Assembly: GCF_000186445.1 (NCBI RefSeq)
Contig: NZ_GL636070.1
Coordinates: 213,062 to 256,795, forward strand
DNA: 43,734 nt
Reading direction: 5' to 3'
DNA from: Streptococcus agalactiae ATCC 13813
GTDB lineage: Bacteria; Bacillota; Bacilli; Lactobacillales; Streptococcaceae
Shown: positions 16,819-25,348 of the stretch, in pieces
How positions within the stretch are numbered: the stretch's first letter is position 1
How the letters are laid out: the number at the start of each line of letters is the position of its first letter
Notes under the pieces: model-generated
What the model saw: the letters and a program-made list of their open reading frames with translations, nothing else
Told to the model about the DNA's origin: nothing
The model's database searches: none
Position numbers and translations under genes: made by a program

Positions 16819-19002
16819 ATGAAAAATAATGTCAAACAGCTCTTTAGTTTTGAATTTTGGCAGAAGTTTGGGAAGGCTTTGATGGTTGTTATTGCTGTTA
16901 TGCCAGCAGCAGGATTGATGGTTAGTATTGGTAACTCCATTAGTCTATTGGATCCATCAAATGTTTTATTAGGGCGCATAGCTAATGTTATTGCTCAAAT
17001 TGGTTGGGGGGTCATTGGTAACTTACACATCTTATTTGCATTGGCTATTGGTGGTAGCTGGGCTAAAGAACGTGCCGGTGGTGCTTTTGCGGCTGGCTTA
17101 TCCTTTATTCTTATTAACCTTATTACGGGGAACTTTTTTGGTGTTAAAACAGATATGTTAGCAGACAGTAAAGCAACTGTTCAAACGGTATTTGGTGCAA
17201 CCATCAGAGTTTCAGATTACTTTGTTAACGTTCTTGGACAACCTGCTCTTAATATGGGTGTATTTGTCGGTATTATTTCAGGTTTCGTTGGTGCAACTGC
17301 CTTTAATAAATATTATAACTATCGTAAATTACCAGATGCTTTAACTTTTTTCAATGGAAAACGTTTTGTTCCATTTGTTGTTATTTATCGTTCAGTCATT
17401 GTTGCATTAATTTTATCAGTATTTTGGCCGGTTGTTCAATCAGGTATCAATGGCTTTGGTAAGTGGATTGCAAGTTCACAAGACAGTGCTCCAATATTAG
17501 CACCATTTGTCTACGGTACGTTAGAGCGTTTATTGCTCCCATTTGGTTTACACCATATGTTAACTATTCCAATGAACTACACGCAACTAGGTGGCACATA
17601 CACTGTCCTTACAGGTGCAACTAAAGGAGCACAGGTGTTGGGACAAGATCCACTGTGGTTAGCATGGGTTGGTGATTTAATTAACTTAAAAGGCTCAAAT
17701 TCAAGTCAATACCATCACTTATTGACAAGTGTCACTCCAGCACGTTTTAAAGTGGGGCAAATGATTGGTGCTTCAGGTATTTTGATGGGATTATCTTATG
17801 CTATGTATCGTAACGTTGATAAAGATAAAAAATTGAAATACAAGTCAATGTTTATTTCAGCAGCAGCGGCTACTTTCTTGACAGGTGTTACTGAGCCAAT
17901 TGAGTACATGTTCATGTTTGCAGCAATGCCACTCTACCTTGTATATGCTGTCGTTCAAGGATGTGCGTTTGCTATGGCAGATATTGTTAACCTCCGCGTT
18001 CATTCATTTGGTAATATAGAATTTTTAACACGTGTTCCTATGGGCATAAAAGCGGGCCTTGGTGGTGATATTTTCAACTTTGTTTGGGTGACACTTCTTT
18101 TTGCAGTATTGATGTACTTTATTGCAAACTTTATGATTAAAAAATTCAATTTAGCAACAGCAGGACGTAATGGTAATTATGATAACGAAGAGGTTGATAA
18201 TGCTCCTTCAACAGCTTCTGGTTCTGCTGATGCAAATTCTCAAGTTGTACAAGTTATTAATTTACTTGGTGGTCGTGATAACATTGAAGATGTAGATGCA
18301 TGTATGACTCGTCTTCGTGTCACAGTTAAAGATGGAAATAGCGTGGGTTCTGAAGCAGCTTGGAAAAAAGCTGGTGCAATGGGATTGGTGTTAAAAGGTA
18401 ATGGTGTTCAAGCTATTTACGGACCTAAAGCAGATGTCCTTAAATCAGACATTCAAGATTTGCTAGATTCAGGTACAGTTATTCCAATAGTTGATTTAGA
18501 AACAGGCCAACCTGTAGTAGCAGCCCAAGTTACAACTTATAAAGGAATAACAGAAGAAATTGTTTCGGTGGCTAATGGTCAAGTAGAAGCATTGGATGTT
18601 GTTAAAGACCCTGTCTTTTCTCAAAAAATGATGGGTGATGGCTTTGCTGTGGAACCAACTGATGGCAATATCTATGTTCCAGTTTCAGGTACAGTTACTA
18701 GTGTCTTTCCAACAAAACATGCTTTTGGTTTATTAACAGAAAGTGGCCTAGAAGTTTTAGTACATATCGGTCTAGATACAGTAGCTCTTGATGGTCAACC
18801 ATTTGAGGTTAAAATTTCTAGTGGTCAAAAAGTGGTAGCAGGCGATCTTGCTGTAGTAGCAGATTTGGAAGCTATCAAAGCAGCTGGTAAAGAGACAAGT
18901 GTGATTATCGTCTTTACAAATGTTTCAGATATAAAAACTGTTAAACTTGAAAAATCAGGTCCACAAATAGCTAAAACAGTTGTGGCAAAAGTCGAACTGT
19001 AA
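16819..19002 (+). CDS. malT: PTS EIICBA permease, glucose/maltose type
   Basis: A 727-residue single-chain PTS transporter in the order IIC-IIB-IIA. The IIC membrane domain runs to about residue 445, with LVIAVMPAAGLM-like N-terminus and HHLLTSVTPARF and FLTGVTEPIEYMF motifs. The IIB domain has the phosphocysteine in DACMTRLRV (Cys495). The IIA domain has KHAFGL (His634) and VLVHIGLDTV (His649, the phosphohistidine). It takes up a glucose- or maltose-class sugar with phosphorylation. The neighbourhood (this PTS gene, an EEP-fold gene, relA, dtd) matches the S. mutans maltose transporter malT region as I recall it, hence the name; glucose or N-acetylglucosamine cannot be excluded. ATG 16819 follows GGAGA; a GTG at 16798 is less likely. 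Probably CcpA-repressed. Confidence 0.88.
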   Translation: MKNNVKQLFSFEFWQKFGKALMVVIAVMPAAGLMVSIGNSISLLDPSNVLLGRIANVIAQIGWGVIGNLHILFALAIGGSWAKERAGGAFAAGLSFILINLITGNFFGVKTDMLADSKATVQTVFGATIRVSDYFVNVLGQPALNMGVFVGIISGFVGATAFNKYYNYRKLPDALTFFNGKRFVPFVVIYRSVIVALILSVFWPVVQSGINGFGKWIASSQDSAPILAPFVYGTLERLLLPFGLHHMLTIPMNYTQLGGTYTVLTGATKGAQVLGQDPLWLAWVGDLINLKGSNSSQYHHLLTSVTPARFKVGQMIGASGILMGLSYAMYRNVDKDKKLKYKSMFISAAAATFLTGVTEPIEYMFMFAAMPLYLVYAVVQGCAFAMADIVNLRVHSFGNIEFLTRVPMGIKAGLGGDIFNFVWVTLLFAVLMYFIANFMIKKFNLATAGRNGNYDNEEVDNAPSTASGSADANSQVVQVINLLGGRDNIEDVDACMTRLRVTVKDGNSVGSEAAWKKAGAMGLVLKGNGVQAIYGPKADVLKSDIQDLLDSGTVIPIVDLETGQPVVAAQVTTYKGITEEIVSVANGQVEALDVVKDPVFSQKMMGDGFAVEPTDGNIYVPVSGTVTSVFPTKHAFGLLTESGLEVLVHIGLDTVALDGQPFEVKISSGQKVVAGDLAVVADLEAIKAAGKETSVIIVFTNVSDIKTVKLEKSGPQIAKTVVAKVEL

Positions 19003-19013
19003 CAAACGATAGG

Positions 19014-19038
19014 AGCTGGGCAAGTCTCAGCTTCTTTC
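19014..19038 (+). terminator. Weak terminator after the PTS gene
   Basis: AGCTGGG pairs with CTCAGCT (one G-T pair) over a 5-base loop, followed by TCTTTCT. The T run is short, so some transcription probably continues into the next gene. Confidence 0.5.
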
Positions 19039-19055
19039 TGATGAAAGGATACTCT

Positions 19056-19871
19056 ATGGCAAAATGCTTAACGTTAAATACTCATTCATGGATGGAAGTA
19101 AATGCTCTAAAGAAATTATTTGATTTAGCAGAGCATATCTTCCGTGAAAAATATGATATCATCTGCCTACAAGAGGTGAACCAGAGCATATCTTCCCCTC
19201 TTGCTAAGAGTAGTCCAAATTATCATCCGATTGAAGGTACACCAGCTCTTCATCAAGATAACTTTGCCTTGCAATTAGTGCATTACCTAAATCTTCAAGG
19301 TCTACACTATCATTGGACATGGGCTTATAATCATATTGGTTATAGCAAGTACCATGAAGGGGTAGCGATACTTTCTCTGAAACCATTAAAGCCAGATGAT
19401 ATTTTAGTTTCAGCTGTAGACGATGAGACTGATTATCATACTCGTCGTGCTCTGGTAGCTGAGACCACTCTGAATGACAAAGTTGTTACAGTAGTTAGCC
19501 TCCATTTATCATGGTTTGAGAAAGGATTTGCGGAGGAGTGGAAACGACTAGAAACTACCCTACTTGAGGTAGAAACTCCACTTTTACTCATGGGTGACTT
19601 TAATAATCCTACTGGAAATCAGGGTTATGAACTTGTTCTTAATAGTCCATTAGCATTAAAGGATAGCCACCAGATAGCCAATCATGTATTTGGGGACCAT
19701 ACTATTATGGCTGATATTGATGGTTGGGAAGGGAATAAAAAGGCTCTTAAAGTTGACCATATTTTTACTAGCGAAGACCTTTCAATCAGTTCAAGTCAAG
19801 TAGTTTTTGAAGGTGGTGAAGCACCTGTCGTTAGTGATCATTACGGCTTGGAAATTACCATAGATTTCTAA
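19056..19871 (+). CDS. rgfB: Endonuclease/exonuclease/phosphatase-fold protein RgfB
   Basis: A 271-residue cytoplasmic protein of the EEP (DNase I-like) superfamily. Motifs in order: CLTLNTHSW, ICLQEVNQS (metal-binding Glu), HEGVAILS, TRRALVAE, VSLHLSWF, LLMGDFNNP (Asp and Asn), and PVVSDHYGL (catalytic Asp-His). Such enzymes cleave phosphodiester or phosphomonoester bonds in nucleic acids, inositol phosphates or lipids; the substrate here is unknown. Its place before an AgrA-type regulator matches the rgfB gene of the group B rgf locus. The start at 19056 has AAAGGA 7 bases upstream; ATG 19041 lies before that site. A terminator separates it from rgfA. Confidence 0.82.
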   Translation: MAKCLTLNTHSWMEVNALKKLFDLAEHIFREKYDIICLQEVNQSISSPLAKSSPNYHPIEGTPALHQDNFALQLVHYLNLQGLHYHWTWAYNHIGYSKYHEGVAILSLKPLKPDDILVSAVDDETDYHTRRALVAETTLNDKVVTVVSLHLSWFEKGFAEEWKRLETTLLEVETPLLLMGDFNNPTGNQGYELVLNSPLALKDSHQIANHVFGDHTIMADIDGWEGNKKALKVDHIFTSEDLSISSSQVVFEGGEAPVVSDHYGLEITIDF

Positions 19872-19887
19872 TATCTTATAATAAAAG

Positions 19888-19930
19888 ATACCCTTAGGTT
19901 CAGATAAAGTCTGTATCTAAGGGTATTTTA
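19888..19930 (+). terminator. Terminator after rgfB
   Basis: ATACCCTTAG (19888-19897) pairs perfectly with CTAAGGGTAT (19917-19926). An inner CAGA/TCTG stem tops the hairpin, and TTTTA follows. Confidence 0.85.
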
Positions 19931-20147
19931 ATAGAAATAATTTATTTTTAATACTTAACTACTTAATTAGGTGTTCAAATAGTTATATATATGTTAAAAT
20001 TAGCATATATTTATTATGCTTTTAAAATTAGCCTCATGGACGTCACATATTAAGACGAGATAACTCATAAACGATACCTATGAGAAGAATATCGTAGTGG
20101 CTCTATTGTTACTATTAATATTCAAGTAATAAGATAGAGGATATAAG
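19931..20147. other. AT-rich rgfB-rgfA spacer with an 11-bp direct repeat
   Basis: No convincing gene is visible. TTAAAATTAGC occurs at 19994-20004 and again at 20022-20032 (28 bp apart). A 20-codon frame (19991-20053) lacks a ribosome site. A short inverted repeat CTCATA/TATGAG lies near 20069-20090. The region probably holds the rgfA promoter; a small rgfD-like gene, if normally here, is not recognisable. Confidence 0.4.
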
Positions 20148-20900
20148 GTGAATATTTTTATACTTGAGGATGATTTTGTTCAACAAGCCCATTTGGAAAA
20201 AATCATTAAAGAGATTAGAGTTCAGTACAATCTGCATTTCAAAACAGTAGAAACGTTTGCTAAACCAGTTCAATTATTGGAATCAATTTATGAAATAGGT
20301 TTACATAATTTATTTTTCTTAGATATTGAAATAAAAAATGATGAGCAGATGGGCTTAGAGGTAGCAAAACAAATTAGACAAGTTGATCCTTATGCTCAGA
20401 TTGTTTTTGTTACAACTCATTCAGAATTAATGCCTTTAACCTTTCGTTATCAGGTATCAGCTTTAGACTATATCGATAAAGGACTTTCACAGGAAGAGTT
20501 TAGCCAAAGGATTGAGGAAGTATTGTTGTACGTAGATGGCATTTGCAATAAGCCCTTAGTGGAAAATTCATTCTACTTTAAGTCGCGTTACAGCCAGGTA
20601 CAATTACCTTTTAACGATCTTCTTTATATAGAAACATCCTCAAGATCACATAGAGTTGTCCTTTATACTGAAAAAGATAGAATGGAATTCACAGCCACTT
20701 TGGGGGATATTTTAAAACAAGAACCTAGGCTCTTTCAATGTCATCGCTCTTTTTTAGTAAATCCCTTAAATATTTTTAAAGTGGATAGGATAGATAGATT
20801 AGTTTACTTCCAAAATGGAACGACTTGTCTGATTTCACGCAATAAAGTGAGAGATATAGTATCTATAGTGGATAAATATCAAAAGGATAGAAAAAGATGA
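20148..20900 (+). CDS. rgfA: AgrA/LytTR-type response regulator RgfA
   Basis: A 250-residue regulator. The receiver domain has the acidic pair ED-D (7-9), Asp59 in LFFLDIEIKND and the switch region VTTHSE. The C-terminal LytTR DNA-binding domain starts near residue 140 (LLYIETSSRSHRVVLYT ... QCHRSFLVNPLNI). Proteins of this class bind direct repeats and control quorum-sensing or virulence genes. The start is GTG 20148, with AGAGG 8 bases upstream. The gene is intact, but its partner kinase immediately downstream is destroyed, so it must be inactive, phosphorylated by another donor, or active without phosphate. Confidence 0.87.
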   Translation: MNIFILEDDFVQQAHLEKIIKEIRVQYNLHFKTVETFAKPVQLLESIYEIGLHNLFFLDIEIKNDEQMGLEVAKQIRQVDPYAQIVFVTTHSELMPLTFRYQVSALDYIDKGLSQEEFSQRIEEVLLYVDGICNKPLVENSFYFKSRYSQVQLPFNDLLYIETSSRSHRVVLYTEKDRMEFTATLGDILKQEPRLFQCHRSFLVNPLNIFKVDRIDRLVYFQNGTTCLISRNKVRDIVSIVDKYQKDRKR

Positions 20901-21266
20901 GTTCTATTTTAGACTGTCACTTCAAAACTTCTTTACAGGAGAGGTTGGTTGTTCAAAGAAAACTCCAATTGGCTAATATGATAGATTATAGCCACCATAT
21001 TGAAGTTTCTTTAGAGACAGATGAACCTAAGATAGCCATGTCTTATTTTACATTAAACATAAGCAAATTTTTATCATAGAAAATTCGATAGTCGAGGAAA
21101 GAATAGATGCTTCACGTTTGTTTGGTTATGGAGCAAGTAGCAAGGGAGAAGATAGGGGTTAGGCCTTTATAATGTCATGAAAGTTATTGACCGTTATCCT
21201 AATGCATCTATTAGTACAAATAGTGAACAACATACTTTCCGTCAGGGCTTAGAAATAATCTTTTAG
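20897..21266 (+). pseudogene. rgfC: rgfC sensor kinase remnant with internal deletion and frameshifts
   Basis: The start ATGA overlaps the rgfA stop. The first frame reads FKTSLQERLVVQRKLQLANM and DYSHHIE, the helix before the histidine box of AgrC-like kinases, then jumps to DEPKIAMSYF of the ATPase domain and stops at 21077. A shifted frame continues with KQIFIIENSIVEERID and YGASSKGEDRG, and after a further one-base loss at about 21161 (GGTTAGGCC for an expected GGTTTAGGCC) a third frame finishes with LYNVMKVIDRYPNASI to the stop at 21264-21266. The transmembrane sensor and the phospho-accepting histidine box are absent. A normal kinase of this type is more than 400 residues; about 120 codons remain. 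This is a decayed kinase. Confidence 0.85.
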
Positions 21267-21388
21267 CTATATTACTTTACAATCATTTAGAGAGTAAGTG
21301 AGAAAGCTCATTTTTAACCTTTAGCTCAGTCGCTATATTTTAGTAATTGATTTTTCAACTGTCTTAATTATTGAAAGGAGACAATACT

Positions 21389-22237
21389 ATGTTATTACAG
21401 CTAGATAATATCACTAAAAGCTACGGAAAAAAAATAGTACTTAACCAGATTTCCTACCAGTTTACTCCTGGTTTGTATGGACTCTTAGGAGCAAATGGTA
21501 CTGGCAAAACAACCTTATTAAATTTGATGAGCCACTTTACATTCGCAGATAGTGGGAATATTTATTGGAATGGACAGGAGCAGTCGGAAGAATTTTATCG
21601 TCACATTGGTTTTTTACCGCAACATTTTCGCTATTATGATCAATTTACTGGCATTGCTTTCTTAAATTATATCGCTACCTTAAAAGGTGTTGATAAAAAG
21701 AAAGCTAAACAAGAAATTCCTAGATTACTAGAGCTTGTTGGTTTAGGCGATGTAGGTAAAAAGAAGATTTCATCATATTCCGGTGGTATGAAGCAACGTT
21801 TAGGCATTGCTCAAGCACTTATCAATGACCCTGAAATACTCATTCTGGATGAACCAACTGTTGGACTTGATCCTAAGGAACGGGTTAAATTTCGCCATAT
21901 TTTGAGTCAGTTATCCACCAATAAAATTATCATTTTATCAACGCATATTGTGTCGGATGTGGAAGCTGTTGCCAAAGAAATTATAGTATTAAAAAATGGT
22001 AAATTTATCGAACATGGCAACACCGCACAGCTGTTGAAAACTATTGAGGGAAAAGTGTGGGAAATAACGACTGAACCAGATTTATCTCAGATACCCAATA
22101 TTGCTATTGTTAATGAAAAAGTCATTTCAGATAGTCGGGTATTTCGTGTAGTGAGTGATATTTGTCCGAGTGATTCGGCACAGTTGGTTGTTCCGACTCT
22201 AGAAGATTTCTACATCTATCATTTTAGAGGGGAGTAA
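21389..22237 (+). CDS. ABC transporter ATP-binding protein (exporter type)
   Basis: A 282-residue ATPase: Walker A GANGTGKTT (near residue 34), signature YSGGMKQRLGIAQAL, Walker B ILILDEPTVGLDP and switch THIVSDVE. This arrangement is typical of the CcmA/antibiotic-peptide export subfamily. The C-terminal extension (about residues 215-282) is a regulatory tail. ATG 21389 has AAAGGAG 8 bases upstream. It lies 5 bases before the permease gene, so both form a heteromeric exporter; substrate unknown. Its position after rgfAC suggests RgfA could control it, but no site was identified. Confidence 0.88.
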   Translation: MLLQLDNITKSYGKKIVLNQISYQFTPGLYGLLGANGTGKTTLLNLMSHFTFADSGNIYWNGQEQSEEFYRHIGFLPQHFRYYDQFTGIAFLNYIATLKGVDKKKAKQEIPRLLELVGLGDVGKKKISSYSGGMKQRLGIAQALINDPEILILDEPTVGLDPKERVKFRHILSQLSTNKIIILSTHIVSDVEAVAKEIIVLKNGKFIEHGNTAQLLKTIEGKVWEITTEPDLSQIPNIAIVNEKVISDSRVFRVVSDICPSDSAQLVVPTLEDFYIYHFRGE

Positions 22238-22242
22238 GTAAG

Positions 22243-23397
22243 ATGATATCAATTTTTCCTTTTGAATTAAAAAAACTTCTACAACGTAAGGCAGCATTGG
22301 GGGCTTTTATTATCTTCCTTCTTGCTATTTTTGGTCTATTTTACCAGCATTTTTTTGTTGGGCAAATTAGTGGCTATTCTGCAGATAAAATACATGGTCG
22401 AGAAGCGGTTGCCATTAATCGTAGAATAGCTGAAAAATATTCAGGGGATTTATCTGAAGAACGAGTAACAAATATTATTAAAAACCATGTTAATCCGCCA
22501 GCAGGACGCCCCCCTATATTTGATGTTTTTAGTTATTATGTGGCAGACACTTTTGATCGTGATTTTTTAATTTACTATAACCAATTGAAAGATGATAAAA
22601 CAATTGATTTTAATAAAATAAATATTAAAGATCAAAAACAGTTGGGTTCTGCGCTACCACTAAAACAACTAAAGCTAGGTAACTTTGCTCCTTGGAATCA
22701 ACTTTTTGAAGTAAGTAATAGCACTTATATTTTAATTATCTTATTTACTCTATTCTTATCAGCTCCTCTTTTTTCAGGAGATAGGGCTAAGAAGATTAAT
22801 CCTATACTACTGACGACTCGGTATGGACGTAGTCAGTTGACCTGGGCTAAGTTAGCTAGTACGATGACCATCGGTATTTCCACATTTATCCTAGCATATG
22901 CCCTCATTCTGACGGTATTTGCAGATTATTTTGGTTTTAGTGGTTGGGAGACAAGCGTTCAACTGAATTTATACTGGACATCACCTTTGGCTAATATTAT
23001 GGGATTTCCTGTACCTATGACAATATCAACTGCTTTTGTTCATATTATTGTCTTACAATTTGTTGGACTCCTTTTTATAGCCAGTCTTAATTTCTTTATA
23101 TCAAGCATCACAAATTCGCCATTAACATCTTTTGCTGTTTCAACGCTTGCCTTTTTTGCTCCTAGCTTTTTAATGGCTATGTTTAATAAAGGCGTGATAA
23201 ACAAGTTATTAACTATTTTCTCAGTATCAACGACAGACACTCCAGCTTTACTTTTAAAATTATCACGTAATGGTAGTCATGGCTTTTTCTTTGATAGTTT
23301 TTCTGCTAATGAAATCTGTCTGATTAGTCTACGTATGTTAATTGCAGTGTTATTGATAGCCTATACCTATCGTTTAATGCGACGAAGAAGTTTATAA
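22243..23397 (+). CDS. ABC transporter permease (ABC-2-like)
   Basis: A 384-residue membrane protein: one N-terminal transmembrane helix (about 18-38), an extracytoplasmic domain of about 125 residues, then roughly five more helices (from SNSTYILIILFTLFLSAPLF onward). This 1+5 pattern occurs in bacteriocin and lantibiotic self-protection exporters and in ABC-2 transporters. Follows its ATPase after a GGGGAGTAAGTAAG ribosome region. A strong terminator comes 34 bases after the stop. Confidence 0.82.
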   Translation: MISIFPFELKKLLQRKAALGAFIIFLLAIFGLFYQHFFVGQISGYSADKIHGREAVAINRRIAEKYSGDLSEERVTNIIKNHVNPPAGRPPIFDVFSYYVADTFDRDFLIYYNQLKDDKTIDFNKINIKDQKQLGSALPLKQLKLGNFAPWNQLFEVSNSTYILIILFTLFLSAPLFSGDRAKKINPILLTTRYGRSQLTWAKLASTMTIGISTFILAYALILTVFADYFGFSGWETSVQLNLYWTSPLANIMGFPVPMTISTAFVHIIVLQFVGLLFIASLNFFISSITNSPLTSFAVSTLAFFAPSFLMAMFNKGVINKLLTIFSVSTTDTPALLLKLSRNGSHGFFFDSFSANEICLISLRMLIAVLLIAYTYRLMRRRSL

Positions 23398-23430
23398 TTC
23401 CCACTAGTTATCTGAACAAGAAATTATTCT

Positions 23431-23463
23431 AAGCTGATTTTCTTTTGCGAAATCAGCTTTTTT
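23431..23463 (+). terminator. Terminator of the ABC exporter operon
   Basis: AAGCTGATTT pairs with AAATCAGCTT over a 9-base loop and is followed by a T run. Confidence 0.9.
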
Positions 23464-23598
23464 ATTTCCTAATATGGTTGATAAGGTATTAACAATAATT
23501 ATCAGATACCATTTAAGGCGTTTCAATGACTTTTTGGGATAATTGAGATATTCTTCTGAAGAGATTGGTATCATAGTAATGATAACTTATAGAAAGTA

Positions 23599-24660
23599 AT
23601 GTTAAGGATGAAGAGAAGTCAGTGCGTGGATAATAAGCAGCATAATACATCAATGATTAGCTTGCTACAATATCTTTTTTCCATACTGGTCATTTTAGTT
23701 CATAGTGGAAGGTTATTTAGTCAGGATGTCATTCATTTTACCTTTAAAAGTTTCCTAGGTCGGATGGCTGTTCCTTATTTTTTGATTTGTACTGCTTTCT
23801 TTTTGAGAGGTCGTATACAGCAAGGTTTGTGTAATCACTCCTACTTTCGTAAACTGATTAAAAAGTATAGCATGTGGACTATCATTTATTTGCCTTATGG
23901 TTATTTCTTTTTTGAATCTCTAAATATAGCGAAGATTTATTTGCTGCCGGGTTTTATTGTGGCATTTTTGTATTTAGGTATGTCACATACTCTTTGGTAC
24001 ATCCCTGCTGTTATTCTAGGTTGGTTCATTATTCAAGGATTATTGAAGTATGTAGGAACTAGGGGGACATTTATCACAGTTGTTGTACTCTATTGTATTG
24101 GAGCAGTAGAGACCTATTCTGTCTTTGTACAGTCAACAAAATTTTATCCCCTGATGTCCACTTATATGTCAATTTTTCAGACAACACGAAACGGATTATT
24201 TTACACTCCAGTTTATCTTCTAGCAGGATATTTACTCTATGATTATTTTAATACTGACCTATTTACCAAATCGCGTGGTCTTAAGTATATTCTCTTCCTT
24301 TTACTTCTAGCTTTAGAGAATGTTCTTATTTATTTTAATCAAGGGTTGGATAAAAATTTCTTCTTATTAGCTCCTTTATGTGCAGTATTCTTATTTAACT
24401 GGAGTATACGTACATCACTGTTTAAGGGCTATCGTTTAAGTCCTTTAAAACAGTTGAGTGTCTATTATTTCTTCCTTCACCCTCTTTTTGTTGGCATAGT
24501 GTCTTACTGTTTAAAATCAACTTCCTTAGTTGCACACCATCAAGGAAAAGTGATTTTTGTGGTGACCTTGGCATTAACACATGCTTGTGCTCTACTCATA
24601 ATAAAGGTTGTTAATAAGATACCCTATCAAAAAATTATTCCATTATCTCTTTCGAAATAG
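23599..24660 (+). CDS. Membrane acyltransferase (Acyltransferase_3 type)
   Basis: A 353-residue protein with about ten predicted transmembrane helices and an early LVHSGRLF segment, where the conserved His of Acyltransferase_3 proteins lies. LGRMAVPYFLICTAFFLRG is the typical second motif, and YYFFLHPLF occurs near the end. These enzymes O-acetylate or acylate cell-surface sugars or peptidoglycan. ATG 23599 is preferred over ATG 23608, which has no space for a ribosome site. It stands alone between two terminators; a 16-bp dyad TATCATAGTAATGATA lies just upstream at 23569-23584. The acceptor is unknown. Confidence 0.8.
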   Translation: MLRMKRSQCVDNKQHNTSMISLLQYLFSILVILVHSGRLFSQDVIHFTFKSFLGRMAVPYFLICTAFFLRGRIQQGLCNHSYFRKLIKKYSMWTIIYLPYGYFFFESLNIAKIYLLPGFIVAFLYLGMSHTLWYIPAVILGWFIIQGLLKYVGTRGTFITVVVLYCIGAVETYSVFVQSTKFYPLMSTYMSIFQTTRNGLFYTPVYLLAGYLLYDYFNTDLFTKSRGLKYILFLLLLALENVLIYFNQGLDKNFFLLAPLCAVFLFNWSIRTSLFKGYRLSPLKQLSVYYFFLHPLFVGIVSYCLKSTSLVAHHQGKVIFVVTLALTHACALLIIKVVNKIPYQKIIPLSLSK

Positions 24661-24698
24661 TGATTCATATAAGAGAAAGTTTAAAGTTATAGTGATGT

Positions 24699-24738
24699 AA
24701 AGGTTGTGTAAACTATTAGGATACATGACCTTTTTATT
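24699..24738 (+). terminator. Terminator after the acyltransferase gene
   Basis: AAAGGTTGTGTA (24699-24710) pairs with TACATGACCTTT (24722-24733), 12 bp with two wobble pairs and an 11-base loop, then TTATT. Confidence 0.7.
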
Positions 24739-24763
24739 GTTCTGTTTTTAAATATTAATTATA

Positions 24764-24830
24764 TAGAATAGTCCACACATAGAGTAGAATAGTCCATTTT
24801 AAAACCGCTTTTATTTGTTAGAATGATAGT
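24764..24830 (+). promoter_or_regulatory. Putative activator site and promoter of the mannose-family PTS operon
   Basis: The 12-mer TAGAATAGTCCA occurs at 24764-24775 and 24785-24796, exactly 21 bp apart, so both copies face the same side of the helix. The nearest -10-like element is GATAGT at 24825-24830; the place of the -35 (about 24802-24807) is poor and lies just after the second copy. This is the geometry of an AraC-type activated promoter. The AraC-type response regulator encoded at 29280-30053 is the obvious candidate binder. Confidence 0.6.
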
Positions 24831-24906
24831 AAAGGTTATCTTATTCAAAGTATTGATAAAACTTTCAGAACTAATTTAGGGTAATGTAATAAATAGGAGG
24901 AGAAAG

Positions 24907-25332
24907 ATGAAGCGGAAATTCCTAATCGGCAGTCACGGAAAACTTGCGAGTGGGTTGCAGAGTTCTATTGATATTCTGACAGGCAAGGGACAAGAGATTC
25001 AGACAATAGATGCTTACATTGATGATAGTGACTATACCAAGTCTATTGTAGAATTTATTGATGAGATTGCACCAGATGAACAGGGGCTTATTTTTACAGA
25101 TTTGTTAGGTGGTAGCGTTAATCAGAAAATGGCGACTGCTGTAATGAATAGTGGGAAAAATAATGTTTTTTTAATAACGAACAGCAATTTAGCGACCTTG
25201 TTGTCATTACTATTTTTGAAACCTGAAGAGGAATTAACTAAAGAAGAAATTGTAACCGTTATCAATGAATCTCAAGTGCAGCTGGTAGATCTCAGCTTTA
25301 AAGCGGGTTCAGAAGATGACTTTTTCGATTAA
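24907..25332 (+). CDS. PTS mannose-family EIIA component
   Basis: A 141-residue cytoplasmic EIIA of the mannose/fructose/sorbose family. The phosphorylation site is His10 in LIGSHGKLASG, and GLIFTDLLGGSVNQ is the family signature. It accepts phosphate from HPr and passes it to the EIIB next door. A GGAGGAGA site precedes the ATG. First gene of a IIA-IIB-IIC-IID operon with gaps of 16, 15 and -4 bases. Confidence 0.92.
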   Translation: MKRKFLIGSHGKLASGLQSSIDILTGKGQEIQTIDAYIDDSDYTKSIVEFIDEIAPDEQGLIFTDLLGGSVNQKMATAVMNSGKNNVFLITNSNLATLLSLLFLKPEEELTKEEIVTVINESQVQLVDLSFKAGSEDDFFD

Positions 25333-25348
25333 TAATTAGGAGGAAAAA

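Noticed and set aside
19991..20053. 20-codon frame before rgfA as a candidate rgfD or signal peptide
   Set aside because: No ribosome site and no recognisable leader or processing motif; kept only as part of the spacer description.
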